Shown: positions 9,357 to 19,190, counted from the stretch's first letter. The stretch: 64,000 nt of DNA from Anticarsia gemmatalis (GCF_050436995.1 NC_134770.1:2800501-2864500); one strand, 5' to 3'. Notes: a model not told the origin generated them from the letters alone. Translations and numbers: made by a program.

Positions 9357-11726
9357 TTAAGGTCTTGCTATCATCATAAACACTCCATACAGACAGAAAA
9401 GTAACATTATGAAAGTAGGAACAGTTGTAATGACTAATAAATTTTCCCTTAAGAATGCCATAGGAGCTGCAAAAAGGAATTTGAAATGTCTGAGCCGACC
9501 ATTATTCTCTAAAGGCAATTGGGCTGTAGCAACCGATACAGTCACTGGATCCCCTTTACCAACTTCCACGTGATGTGGTACCGGTGGTTTTAGTATCTCG
9601 AAATAATCAGGACCAGCATGAGGCTTCTTCAACGTCTTAAGAGACAATTGCGACCCTGTCTTCGGCTGCGGGAACGGTCTCTCCACACTCAATTTCAACA
9701 TCAGTTCGTCAATTATTTGATTTTGTACCAAATCACATTGAAGATTCTGATCAGTGATAGCAATGTAGTTTTCTTGAACTGTCCGCACCCCTCTTTGAGG
9801 ACTTGCTTGAACACATCTCTGGGTACTTACTTCCTCAGTTTTTATCATAATGAGCGAAGTATCTTCCAATGGCATTTTAACATTAGGTTGCACAAATACC
9901 GATAAAGATTTCCTCAACTCTTTAATAATTTTATCCGTCAAATTCTCTTCCAATCTCTTCATAGCCAAATCTAGTAAAAAGTTCATACGATCCCATACTT
10001 CAGATAAATCAGATGGAATAGTATTATTAGCTCTCACTTCTTCCGAACATGTTCTTTTCTGTGACTTTTCAACTTCAAGTACAGCTTTTATTGTCGCCTC
10101 GTCAGGTAAAGTAAGATCTAAGCGTTTCTCTCTACTGTTTTGTGTATTGAAAGGTTTCGACAACACGTTTCTTGGTAGTTCATTTAGATTCCTACTAGGA
10201 TTATTATCTCCTGTACTATTTAGATTAGTATCTGCAGGGTTAAGATAATCGATTACATTATCAGTCACGATTACAGCGTTTTGGGCGTTCCCATTTCCAG
10301 GCGAACTGGTGCATGGAGGCAATTCAGTTTGTACTAGATTAATAACAGTGTCTAACAAAGTTGTTCTTTTAGAAACGGTCTCGTGTAACCCAACCGTTTC
10401 TATGCTATCTGCACTACTCTTAGGTAAATCTTCAATGTGTATTTCTGCTTCAGAATTGGATAAAAGTTCGAGTTCAGAATTGGCACATGAAGGATTGCAA
10501 TCGAAACTACTCCGCGCTATTTCATAAGTATCGTCGTTACTCTGAGCTGCCGATAGTGTTTTCTTTTCTATATCAATGAGTGTTTCAGCGCTAAAGTCTT
10601 TGTCTTGTAGTTTAAACTCTTCTGCGCCGCGTACAGGTGTTTTTTCCCCGGCTTCAGAAGCCGTCTCAGATGTAAGTTCCATACCAGTAAACGATATTGT
10701 ATCGACACTCGCTCTTTTCTGTTTATCAGCCGTTTCTTCATCAGCAGCAGGTATCTTTTCTATAACCTGTTTGTTGTTCGGTAATGATGGAGTGTAAGCC
10801 ACTGCGACGGCAACATTAATGATGTCTTGTTTAAATGGAAAAGTATTTGGAGGCATTGGCACCGTGGAATGCACAGACTTGATGCTGTAAAAATCATCAC
10901 TTTTGAAGGAAAATGAACTGCCATTGACCAATGTTTTTTGACTTGAATAACTCAAAAACGACATTTTAGTTGTTGCCGCTGAAGAATCTAGTGATGTGTT
11001 GTCAGTATCGTTATAACCAAAAACATCAGTCATAGAAATCCGATCTGTATCATCAAATAAGTTTTCTTTAGCCAACACCTTTTTCAGTATGCGTGATCTA
11101 GAAACTACTTTTGATATTGTGTTGGAATAAATTTGCCTGATCGGCGCCGACTTAGAAGTATTAAACTTCGTCTTCTCGTAGTACTTCTCCAGCCTTCGGG
11201 CAAAGCTATTTTTTGTATTCTTATATTTAAAATGTACATTCTTAAACCTTATGACAGGTTTGTATTTCTTTGGTTTTCTTTTCAATAATCTGTGGCTTTG
11301 TTTGTATTTTTTTATATTTTTCGAAGCATTGAATAGAATTTTTGGTTGTTCGTCCGCCATTTTGTTATCATCTACGACGTAGCTGTCTGTTTGAGGGGAC
11401 TTTTTATCTGAGTCTCCGAATTGGTTATCGTCCAATATATCAATTTTAACTTCGCTGTGGTTATGTACTGACGGTAGAGGGTAGGAGTCATTGCTTGAGT
11501 TGATTGTAAATGTTTTTGTAGAAGTTGCAGACGCAGTGGGTGACACAGGCTCTGTACATGTTACGCCATGTTCTTGGTTACGCTTGTTATTAAGTACTTT
11601 TTTGACTATTTCTTCATTAGGTTCATGCACAGCAAATGCTACCACAAAAGTGTTCATCCTTTTCGGATAGCGTGTTGCTGACTTTGGCCTTTTTGCTTTT
11701 TTCGGTGGTTCTTTTTCGGTTTCCAT
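9357..11726 (-). CDS. Orphan basic protein with C-terminal membrane anchor, 789 aa
   Basis: Uninterrupted coding region, ATG at 11726-11724 and TAA at 9357-9359. Not recognised. Visible parts: a Lys-rich N-terminus (METEKEPPKKAKRPKSATRY) followed by FVVAFAVHEPNEE (27-39); a strongly basic block at 135-222 rich in K, R and Y; a second hydrophobic-beta-like NVAVAVAYTP (304-313) resembling the first; a long Ser/Thr/Glu-rich low-complexity middle; a predicted helix at 574-608 (LSEVWDRMNFLLDLAMKRLE…); and one hydrophobic segment at 763-786 with only ARP after it, like a tail-anchored protein. Large size and lack of disruption argue for a real gene. It lies 3' of a similarly built gene on the same strand. 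Function and location in the cell are unknown; membrane anchoring is inferred. Confidence 0.85.
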   Translation of the reverse strand: METEKEPPKKAKRPKSATRYPKRMNTFVVAFAVHEPNEEIVKKVLNNKRNQEHGVTCTEPVSPTASATSTKTFTINSSNDSYPLPSVHNHSEVKIDILDDNQFGDSDKKSPQTDSYVVDDNKMADEQPKILFNASKNIKKYKQSHRLLKRKPKKYKPVIRFKNVHFKYKNTKNSFARRLEKYYEKTKFNTSKSAPIRQIYSNTISKVVSRSRILKKVLAKENLFDDTDRISMTDVFGYNDTDNTSLDSSAATTKMSFLSYSSQKTLVNGSSFSFKSDDFYSIKSVHSTVPMPPNTFPFKQDIINVAVAVAYTPSLPNNKQVIEKIPAADEETADKQKRASVDTISFTGMELTSETASEAGEKTPVRGAEEFKLQDKDFSAETLIDIEKKTLSAAQSNDDTYEIARSSFDCNPSCANSELELLSNSEAEIHIEDLPKSSADSIETVGLHETVSKRTTLLDTVINLVQTELPPCTSSPGNGNAQNAVIVTDNVIDYLNPADTNLNSTGDNNPSRNLNELPRNVLSKPFNTQNSREKRLDLTLPDEATIKAVLEVEKSQKRTCSEEVRANNTIPSDLSEVWDRMNFLLDLAMKRLEENLTDKIIKELRKSLSVFVQPNVKMPLEDTSLIMIKTEEVSTQRCVQASPQRGVRTVQENYIAITDQNLQCDLVQNQIIDELMLKLSVERPFPQPKTGSQLSLKTLKKPHAGPDYFEILKPPVPHHVEVGKGDPVTVSVATAQLPLENNGRLRHFKFLFAAPMAFLRENLLVITTVPTFIMLLFCLYGVFMMIARP

Positions 11727-11757
11727 TATAATTTGTCTTAAGATTTATACTGAATAC

Positions 11758-11772
11758 CTGAAACAAATATTA
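11758..11772 (-). other. Probable splice acceptor in the 5' UTR of the 789-aa gene
   Basis: On the minus strand, TATTTGTTTCAG is followed by GTATTCAG 31 nt before the ATG. A possible donor (GTGAGT) lies at 11840-11835, which would give an intron of about 83 nt starting within 40 nt of the next gene's poly(A) signal. The acceptor is good; the donor is only a suggestion. Confidence 0.4.
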
Positions 11773-11873
11773 AATTATACAACGAATAAATCAATTACTG
11801 AGGTGTGCGACAGGCAAAAATGAATAACGAAATTACTCACAAAAATAATAAAAAACAAACTTCTAAAAAAGTA

Positions 11874-11879
11874 TTTATT
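11874..11879 (-). terminator. Poly(A) signal of the 982-aa gene
   Basis: AATAAA on the minus strand, about 50 nt after the TGA at 11929-11931. Makes the 982-aa gene's transcript end about 120 nt before the first usable exon sequence of the downstream gene. Confidence 0.6.
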
Positions 11880-11928
11880 ATCAAAATAAAATCAATAATA
11901 AACTAATAGTGTATATTCCATAAAAACA

Positions 11929-14877
11929 TCAAAAACCTAAATCGGAGAGCCTTAAACGTATATCTGTAAAGTTTTCAATGGGCGATCTTTTCAGAGTTCT
12001 ACCGATGGCCTTGTCTTTTTCGGAGAAAGATAGGAAATCTTTTATGACAAACGAGTAGAATAAGCACAGTAAAAGAAAAACAGGGATCCACAATAACAAA
12101 CAGTAGACACATCCTTCACCGAAACCCAAACCGCGAGGTTGTTTGCATGAACGACAACCTGCTTCCTCGTCCAGACAGCTGCCGAGTGAGCTGCAGTCTC
12201 CAGCAGTCGCTACCCTTATACCAGATGAAGACGTGCAACAAGGTACAGTCTTCTTCTTCGACCAAAAATGCTTCTTCTTTTTTCTCATGTCTTTAGAGTG
12301 ACTGCATCTCGGTGGACTATAATAACACTTGTTCGCACCTCGTGATTTCACACAATTGTCACAGAAAAACGCCACTAATCGTTTATTTCTTTCCGATTTG
12401 ATTTCGAATAATGATTTTGATCTTGGAAAAGAACATGTTAAGGCTTCATCGGTGAATTGATGACTACATTTCTCAACCGCATTTGCTTTTGACGTCATGT
12501 CGGTCACTTTCAACACTGATTCACTGTCAATCATGCGGTAGGACGTGCTTTTTTTTGTAAGTCTGTTGTAGAACTCGAATGCATCCATTTTACGTTCATT
12601 CGCTAATCGTACCACCGACTGTGGAAGTCTTTTATGAAAGTCAGAAGTTATCTGTGTCGCTTTAGATGGATATAATAAACTGATTACTGCTTCACATCTA
12701 GAACTTGAAGTATTGTCACTAGCTTTTACAGAAATAGGTGTTTCTTTGGATTTTGAAGATTCCCGGTGGATTTGTTCAGTCACAAACTTTTCGGCGGTCG
12801 TCGCTAAATCTTTGATTACAGTGCGCAGTTCATTTATTTCCTGTAATATTTCTAATTCATTACTTATGTTGCTTCGTTCTGTGATAGTTTGTTGTACGTC
12901 TGTTTTTTCTTGAGAACTGATGTCGAAAATATATTTAGCTTGACTGACGGCGCCGTCGAGAAGTGGTATAATTCCTGGAGTACATTGAAAATCACTTATT
13001 TGGTCTTCTTTTTTGGATTCTGGAACTGATAATTCTATGGATGGTGATGATTCTAATACAGTGGGAGTACATGTCTCACATGTTGGATTGGATTCTAATT
13101 TAGAAGATTGTACATTGTATAGTAGAGTAGAGCCTCCTTTAGTCTCATAAGCCCCTAATGTAGGGAATACTATATCGCTGATTGTTGTACTTGCGTCCTT
13201 AGTTCCGCGTTCACCAGTAGGAAACACGTTTATACGAACATCGACTTTCAGATTTCTATTGCTCTCATAATCAGTGAAGAACTGAAATATATTTTGGCAA
13301 TTCTTAAAGAATTCTCTTCTTTTGACCATTTTGCTTATGGTCTTTTTGTTCAAGACTCTAAAATGTTTGTTATATTTGTTACTAGCTCTTGTGTATCGTA
13401 TTATTTTGTGACTTCGCCTTTTTTTCGTATTTTTCTCTCTTCTTTTAGGCTTTTTACGTGCATGTTTTATGTTGCTTTCCATCTGTGTACTGTGTGTAGT
13501 ATTCTTGAAAGTTTGATTGATACTCGAATAAGTTATATTTTCATCTACAATTTTTTTTGCAACGTTACCATTGAATTGTTCATCTGCGTTATTATTCAAA
13601 TTGATATTTCTATTCACCGTGACATGAGATATGCTATGTGTTGTTATCTCTTCAGAAATATTTCCGGTCATGGTATAATTATCATTTTTATTGTTGAGTT
13701 GTGAATTTTTATCAACACATGAAGTACTCACATCCATGTCGTTTATAAAAATATCTTGTAGAACACTAGGCATATCTTCAAGGTGGCTTTTCTTAAGTAA
13801 GAAGTTGACTTTGTTGATTTTATCATGTCTCGATGTACTTGTACTGTCTTCGGTAGCACTCTTGTAAAAAGGTTTCGGAAAGAATACGATACGTTTCTTC
13901 ATTGCCTTTACATTTATGTCATAGTTAGCACATCTTTTTGTGAGTGATTTTGTAGAAATTGCCATTAAATTGTAATTTGACGACTCTAATTTTTTTTGCT
14001 GTTTTCTATGCTTGTCCTTATTGTTTTTGAGTTTATACGACGAGTGATGTCTGCTTTTTTTGCGAAACACTTTTAGTTTTTGTTTGTGAAAAATTCTTGG
14101 GATGCTCAGAGTGGATATAATTCTTATATCTTTATGGTGAGGTATAGTTGAATTTGACGAAGAATCTTTTGAGCCTAAATATGGCATTTGAGTTTTATCA
14201 TTGCACGATTTACACCTGCATTCGTTGCAAATAGTTTGAGGGAGTTTCTTTTTGTTTTTAATTTGACGTCGATGCGCTGCATCCAATATGTAAGTAGAAT
14301 CGGACGATCTGTTTAGTTCATTCTTTTCATCATTTAGGTCCCTTTCTATTTTATGAAGTATTGAATCTAAAACAGATTCAAATTTATGCTGTGTATCTTT
14401 ATTGTATAGTAAGTATTTGCAAATCCATTGATTGAGTAAGTTTTTAAGATTATCTAGCATTAATGCTTCGATATCTATGGGAGCGTTGCTTTTGATCTCG
14501 CTTATTTCATTGTCACCACACGCGCTGGTATCAGGGAACTCCTCAATTGTTTCAACTTCTGTATCCATTAAAGTAGAATATTTAGACTTAGCTGAGCTTC
14601 CTCTGTTCGAAGATTTCTTCTTTTTACTTCTATAATATCTCCTCAGGATACAAATGTCCGTTTCCACGCTCAAGTCTCTTTTAATTTTTCCTTTGTCTAA
14701 GTAGTACTGGTTGTTTTGTAGATTCTTTCGTATTTGTAGAAAACCACTCTTTGTGACCAGTTGTGAAGCGCCTGAACATGTTCTAGAGTATGTTATCAAA
14801 GTGTTATTGGACATTTTGAAGAGAACCCTCGTGTCTCCATCTTTCTCTCTCAGTTTCTCTTCTGATGGTTTACCCAT
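11929..14877 (-). CDS. Orphan Lys-rich, Cys-patterned protein with near-C-terminal membrane segment, 982 aa
   Basis: Uninterrupted coding region from ATG at 14877 to TGA at 11929-11931. Not recognised. Visible parts: a basic patch near 80-98 (RRYYRSKKKKSSNRGSS); a helical stretch near 139-189; a CxxCxCxxC cluster (CNECRCKSC, 217-225); several Lys/Arg-rich blocks; a helical heptad-like stretch (LEILQEINELRTVIKDLA) in the last third; a second Cys group (C839, C842, C851, C858) that could bind metal; a dense Cys run (C880-C926); a 23-residue hydrophobic segment at 923-945; and a 37-residue polar tail ending SDLGF. Same strand and same general plan as the 789-aa gene downstream (basic, low complexity, single hydrophobic segment near the end, no coding introns), so they may be diverged tandem duplicates, but I see no clear alignment. 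Role unknown. Confidence 0.85.
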   Translation of the reverse strand: MGKPSEEKLREKDGDTRVLFKMSNNTLITYSRTCSGASQLVTKSGFLQIRKNLQNNQYYLDKGKIKRDLSVETDICILRRYYRSKKKKSSNRGSSAKSKYSTLMDTEVETIEEFPDTSACGDNEISEIKSNAPIDIEALMLDNLKNLLNQWICKYLLYNKDTQHKFESVLDSILHKIERDLNDEKNELNRSSDSTYILDAAHRRQIKNKKKLPQTICNECRCKSCNDKTQMPYLGSKDSSSNSTIPHHKDIRIISTLSIPRIFHKQKLKVFRKKSRHHSSYKLKNNKDKHRKQQKKLESSNYNLMAISTKSLTKRCANYDINVKAMKKRIVFFPKPFYKSATEDSTSTSRHDKINKVNFLLKKSHLEDMPSVLQDIFINDMDVSTSCVDKNSQLNNKNDNYTMTGNISEEITTHSISHVTVNRNINLNNNADEQFNGNVAKKIVDENITYSSINQTFKNTTHSTQMESNIKHARKKPKRREKNTKKRRSHKIIRYTRASNKYNKHFRVLNKKTISKMVKRREFFKNCQNIFQFFTDYESNRNLKVDVRINVFPTGERGTKDASTTISDIVFPTLGAYETKGGSTLLYNVQSSKLESNPTCETCTPTVLESSPSIELSVPESKKEDQISDFQCTPGIIPLLDGAVSQAKYIFDISSQEKTDVQQTITERSNISNELEILQEINELRTVIKDLATTAEKFVTEQIHRESSKSKETPISVKASDNTSSSRCEAVISLLYPSKATQITSDFHKRLPQSVVRLANERKMDAFEFYNRLTKKSTSYRMIDSESVLKVTDMTSKANAVEKCSHQFTDEALTCSFPRSKSLFEIKSERNKRLVAFFCDNCVKSRGANKCYYSPPRCSHSKDMRKKKKHFWSKKKTVPCCTSSSGIRVATAGDCSSLGSCLDEEAGCRSCKQPRGLGFGEGCVYCLLLWIPVFLLLCLFYSFVIKDFLSFSEKDKAIGRTLKRSPIENFTDIRLRLSDLGF

Positions 14878-14901
14878 GTCTTATAAATCTTCTCGCCTCT
14901 T

Positions 14902-14916
14902 CTGAAACCAGAAATA
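14902..14916 (-). other. Probable splice acceptor in the 5' UTR of the 982-aa gene
   Basis: On the minus strand TTTCTGGTTTCAG precedes AAGAGGCGAG, 24 nt upstream of the ATG. A pyrimidine-rich tract plus CAG is a convincing acceptor. The non-coding first exon and promoter would lie at higher coordinates and were not identified. Confidence 0.5.
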
Positions 14917-15925
14917 TTAGTATTCTATTCATCTGTTATTTTCTATTTATCAGTTGGTTGTTTGTTTGCAGTTCTTCAGATATAACACTTATGAAGTCTC
15001 GTTCACTTAAAAATATGTCTTCTTTACTGTTTTATGTTTATGAATCTACTTTTAAACATTGCTAGGAATATCACGTACAAATCCGTCGGGAAAGGCTAAG
15101 CCGCGGTGCGACAAGTTGCAGTGTTCAATACAAAGCTCTACACACGTAATATTGAAACAGTGATAGAGATAAAATACCTATAATATCGAAGGTTTAAAAA
15201 ATATATTTATAAGAACCACGTGTTTGTAAATTGGTTGTCAATAAAATGTGTTAGAAAACTATTAACTGCGTTAAGGCCTTATCTACCTCATAATCCTAAT
15301 ATATTATAGTTAGATGCATACAGAAATATGTTCGCCATTACAGGAGGTTTATTTAGGGCCTAGAACTTTGTGGTAAAAGCCTTAGCAAAGACGCAAAGCC
15401 AGCCATGTTCCTGTAGAATATCTAAGATGGCAAAAAGGCTATTAAACGGTGACTTTACTAATTACTAGGCTCCAGGCGCATTCGATATATTTGCCGATAT
15501 GTGTACATTCGCAACTGTATAGTGCAAAATACAACTAATACAAGAAACAAATATTTCTATAAATACTTACTAAGTATATAAATTCCTCATAATTTGGATA
15601 TAGTTCTTGTACTAAAGATTTCCTTTGTCATGCGTTATATAAATTTCAATATATTTCATGAGAATACAGAACAAAATTTTGCTTTCTTGACATTGTAATG
15701 ACGTAAAAATATCAAAACTTTCTTCTTGAAGTTTTAGTTTTTCTTGACTTAAAAAGTTTTGAATGACAAAAGAGTTTTTATTAAAGAAATAGAAGTACCC
15801 ATTCTGTTAGTGTTGAACCGAAATAGTGGAATACTTACATATTTTTTACTAATATGAGAATTCCAGCTTTTGCGAATATTTATTTCCCTGTATGGATTGT
15901 GGGCTTTGCCTGAAATTATAGCTAA
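14917..15925. other. Gene-free upstream stretch
   Basis: Upstream side of the 982-aa gene; its promoter and first exon should be in or beyond this interval. A slightly CpG-richer patch at about 15080-15125 could be promoter-proximal, but no core motif stands out. Confidence 0.35.
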
Positions 15926-16135
15926 TGGACCGATGGAAGAGTCTAGAGGCGTAGCGTCGCGTGTGGTGGGTTCGAATCCCGGAACAAATCTATATGTGAT
16001 GAGCACGAATATTTGTTCTGAGCCTGGTTGTCAATTTATCTATTTATATAAGTATGTATTTAGAAGTATATAAGTATGTTTATCAGTTATTTGGTTACCA
16101 TAAGACAGTCACTGCTTTAGTTTGGAATCAAATGA
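15926..16135 (+). mobile_element. tRNA-headed SINE copy (family 2)
   Basis: tRNA-like head with B box GGTTCGAATCCC (about 15969), then GTGATGAGCACGAATATTTG and TCTGAGCCTGG, ending near TTTGGAATCAAATGATG. It is the best preserved of four copies in the window. Confidence 0.7.
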
Positions 16136-16466
16136 TGTTTATTAATTATTTATAACTTTGGTCAACCTTATCGTATAATACACCAAGCAATTACCAACTG
16201 AATTAAAGGGATTAACTGGATTCAGGTGATTTTCTACACGTGTTTGCAACTACTCCATTCACTCGCAAATATCCTTCAAGATAGTAATGAATATCTAACT
16301 ATCTGAACTTGGAAGATATTAACAAGTTTATATTAAATCAATTAAACTTCAAACTACGCCGCTTTGATGATGTTTGGCAATTTTGAATATTCACCAGTCA
16401 TTTTGAATCGAGTTTAGTAATATTGCAGTATTAGTAAGTTAGTAAAATGATCCGAGATTACTAATC

Positions 16467-16690
16467 TGCCTCCGTGGCGTAGTGGTTTAAGTCACCACGC
16501 CGATACCATTGCGTCGGGAGGCCGTGGTTTCGATTTCCACACGGGACAATTATTTGTGCGATCCATAAATAATAGTTTCGGGTCTGGTTGTACTTTGTGT
16601 CCGTTGTTTGTATGTTTGTAAAAGTCCCGGCGACACAAGGGGAGTTCTTAGTGTGGGAGTTGTCTTTGTTAAAACAGAATTTTCTGCAAA
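16467..16690 (+). mobile_element. tRNA-headed SINE copy (family 1)
   Basis: Starts TGCCTCCGTGGCGTAGTGGT (A-box-like) with a B-box-like GGTTTCGATTTCC about 50 nt on, then a body (GGGTCTGGTTGTAC, GTGTCCGTTGTTTGTATG) shared with copies at 40441 and 62229. Not a working tRNA: the cloverleaf is imperfect and the body is conserved. Confidence 0.75.
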
Positions 16691-16950
16691 TATATCGACA
16701 AAGAAAATCGCGTACGCCATTGTTGACTATTAGAGGACATAATATATGCCTTTTAATGTATTAACATAATATATTATATAGTATTTATTTAAACCTTAAG
16801 TTAACAAAAGGTAGCTTCGTATTACTCGCAAATTCTACCAAATCTGTCCACGTCCAAATCATCATAATTTACAAAGATATTTGAAGAGTTCTTCACAACT
16901 TGCTAATTCTATTAAACTTCGTTCGGTCAAGAGTAGAATGCGGTAAACAA

Positions 16951-17094
16951 CATTCCTGTATTTGTTGTTTGTTTGATATTGTTTCAAGTGTTTTGGGCAT
17001 TCCTTCGAATAATAGGAGCCACGAGGATATTGTCTTGTTATTGAGTTTAAAATAAGTATTTAAGTTTGGTTCAAGGTTAGATTTAGGTCTTAAA
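16951..17094. repeat. Direct duplicate, copy A
   Basis: About 145 bp (…GTTTCAAGTGTTTTGGGCAT…, ending AGGTCTTAAA) that recurs at 17354-17500 at roughly 85% identity, with a 5S-derived SINE between the copies. Confidence 0.75.
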
Positions 17095-17100
17095 GCGCCC

Positions 17101-17349
17101 ATAGCCAGTTGCGCTCACCGTTCGGTTAACGATCTGTGAGTTAAGCAACCCTCGGCGCGGTCACTCCATAGATGGGTGACCGCATAGTGGTATTTGAACT
17201 GGGCGTCTCTGTGCTTCGGAGGGCACGTTAAAAGTCGGTCCCGGTAGTTGTCAATTAAGATAACAGTCGTTTAGCCACGTCAAAGGCCTTCGGGCGGCTT
17301 AAACAACTTTGACACTAGGTTGACCACTAACCATACGATAAGAAGAAGA
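17101..17349 (+). mobile_element. 5S rRNA-derived SINE, nearly full length
   Basis: Head resembles 5S rRNA: GTTAAGCAACCCTCGG then CGCGGTCACTCCATAGATGG GTGACCGCATAGTGG, matching the Box A to Box C part of 5S (GTTAAGCAAC, GGCGCGGTTAGTACTTAGAT, GGGTGACCGC) as I know it. The body (CTTCGGAGGGCACGTTAAAAG…GACACTAGGTTGACCACTAA) is shared by all copies; the tail is AAGAAGAAGAAG. Confidence 0.8.
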
Positions 17350-17353
17350 AGAA

Positions 17354-17500
17354 CCATATTCTTGTATGTTCAATGTTCTGATAGTGTTTCAAGTGTTTTG
17401 GGCATTCCTTCGAATAACAGGAGCCACGAGGCGATTGTCTTGTTATTGAGTTCAAAATTAGGATTTAAGTTTGGTTTAAGGTTAAAGTTAGGTCTTAATA
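17354..17500. repeat. Direct duplicate, copy B
   Basis: Partner of 16951-17094, sharing for example GTTTCAAGTGTTTTGGGCAT and GGAGCCACGAGG. Substitutions are scattered, so the duplication is not recent. Confidence 0.75.
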
Positions 17501-18193
17501 TAGTGTTTTCAATGTGGCACGTGTATTGGTATTGTTCTAGTAGTTTGGTTGAAGGTCTTTATAGTATCAGTGGTTCGGGTTAAGTTGATCTTTAATTTTC
17601 CTAGTCTAAACTGAATCGTGACTGGTAGTAATTTTGACCACCGTTTGTGGGCTGTATTATGAACTATGGTCGCTACAGTTTAGAAAATCGTTTTGTTGCC
17701 TTTTTGTCTCGAGATTTCACTCATAAAAAACCTTAAGGAAACTGACAGTATTATAATAAAACAAAAATACTAATCGTAGAGAAATAAACAGGTAGACGCT
17801 AGATATACGCTACTATAAAAAAATTACACATGATGGTTTTCTCATAAAAGATAAAAATCATGTCCTAGCATTTTGCCACTTACTTCATTCTTACCCACAA
17901 CAGCATGACTTTATGTAGTTTACACGATTCTGATTAAAATCATTTGTAATTCGTCCTATCTGAGCAGAGGGACAAACAACGATTGAGCCGAAAGGACTGC
18001 TCAAACTTTGATTAGATGAACAATTATCGCTCCAAATGACTTTCCTTTAAAACTTAGGGCATTTCACTTGATTATTATTTCAAAGGGTTTGTTCAGAAGG
18101 TTTTGATTTGATTTTGTATCGCCGAAGGTTAGAATACTGTATGAAAGACAGAAAGGGTTATTCGACCGCCACATACCTGTCTTATCCTTCTTA

Positions 18194-18474
18194 GGCTTGT
18201 TACACACGTATTCTGTTCGGCATATTCGGTTCGGCAATATTAGTTTCTTCAGGTCCGATCGTCTCAATTCTAAAACATTCAGACGTGTTGATGTCCAGCG
18301 GCATTGTTTATTTATTTATTTTAAACTTCATATACATAGTTGTATTTAGGCGGACTTAATGCCAAAAGCATTTTCTAACAGTCTACATTGTTCCCGGATG
18401 TTCATCCACACATATTCGGTGTTGCCGCCCAACTAGGCCGATTAATGCCGAACCAAATATGTGTATAGCAAGCC
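18194..18474. mobile_element. Harbinger-like MITE, about 281 bp
   Basis: Left end GGCTTGTTACACACGTATTC and right end (read inward) GGCTTGCTATACACATATTT are imperfect TIRs, both followed by GGTTCGGCA-like sequence. The TIR wording resembles the elements at 36837 and 53153. The expected 3-bp target duplication is not intact. Confidence 0.6.
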
Positions 18475-18654
18475 TCGGATCGACTCCGCGCGGTTACAGT
18501 TTTATATGCAACCGTCTGAAAACTTACGGCGTTTAAGTGCGTACAACCACAATGCATATTTAACTGTTAAAAAGGGTTAGCTGTACAGCTACTCGCTACC
18601 GCGGTGAGCCGTTAGTGCGCAAGGGGCTTAAGAGAACCATGCGACGCGATGTTA

Positions 18655-18735
18655 TATAAAAACGTAAGTGTATTTTGTACACCTCTACAAACACCTTCGG
18701 GTGTAACAAACGTGATATTATACATGTAGTAAAAT
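18655..18735 (-). repeat. SINE tail fragment
   Basis: ATCACGTTTGTTACACCCGA AGGTGTTTGTAGAGGTGTAC on the minus strand matches tails near 37220, 50770 and 54740. It explains part of the open frame 18612-18854, which I do not call a gene. Confidence 0.5.
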
Positions 18736-19034
18736 CTATAGACACTTTGTAAACAAACCAAAAACCCCCTAAAAAGCAACCATTCCCATAAATATTGTAA
18801 ATCTATACCGTTCAAAGTAGACCACCATACGTCACTCCATGTGAAATTGGTCACCTTTCCCCATAGATACGGGCCAATGAGGGTGTCGGCGATAAATCAT
18901 AGGACGCATGTCAAATGGAACCATATCTCATTGGCAACTGACGGTCGGACCGATAGAGCTCTCGGACCTTTAAAGCGGCAGATATGGCATTTGGTTTTAA
19001 AGGTAATATACTTATAATCTTAAAGACGTATTTT

Positions 19035-19190
19035 TGGGCCATCAGCTCAGCTAATTTCATCCACTGGACAAATTAACGATCGGTGGGTGAAGCAACCTTT
19101 GGCTCGGACATGCATAAAATGGCTGACCGGTTTAACCTTTTAGATATTCCGTAGATGAGGTGCTGGCATAGTTATGTGTCCCTCTTGCAT
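19035..19190 (+). mobile_element. Divergent 5S-like SINE fragment
   Basis: GATCGGTGGGTGAAGCAACC then TTTGGCTCGGACATGC and ATGGCTGACC follow the order of the 5S-like head but with many changes. Probably an old member of the 5S-derived group. Confidence 0.45.

Noticed and set aside
13294..13704. 136-aa plus-strand open frame, and others (9850-10248, 14432-15065)
   Set aside because: Shadows of the two minus-strand coding regions: Lys/Asn-rich codons read backwards give Phe/Ser/Ile-rich strings.
16470..16545. Possible tRNA gene (also 22140, 40441)
   Set aside because: A and B boxes are present, but copies share a conserved non-tRNA body and the cloverleaf is imperfect; these are SINE heads.
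17140..17200. Possible 5S rRNA gene
   Set aside because: Only part of 5S is matched and it is joined to a body repeated elsewhere; it is a SINE, not a working 5S gene.
18612..18854. 80-aa minus-strand frame with hydrophobic residues, considered as a downstream exon of the 23446 gene
   Set aside because: Its second half is SINE-tail sequence and no splice sites fit.
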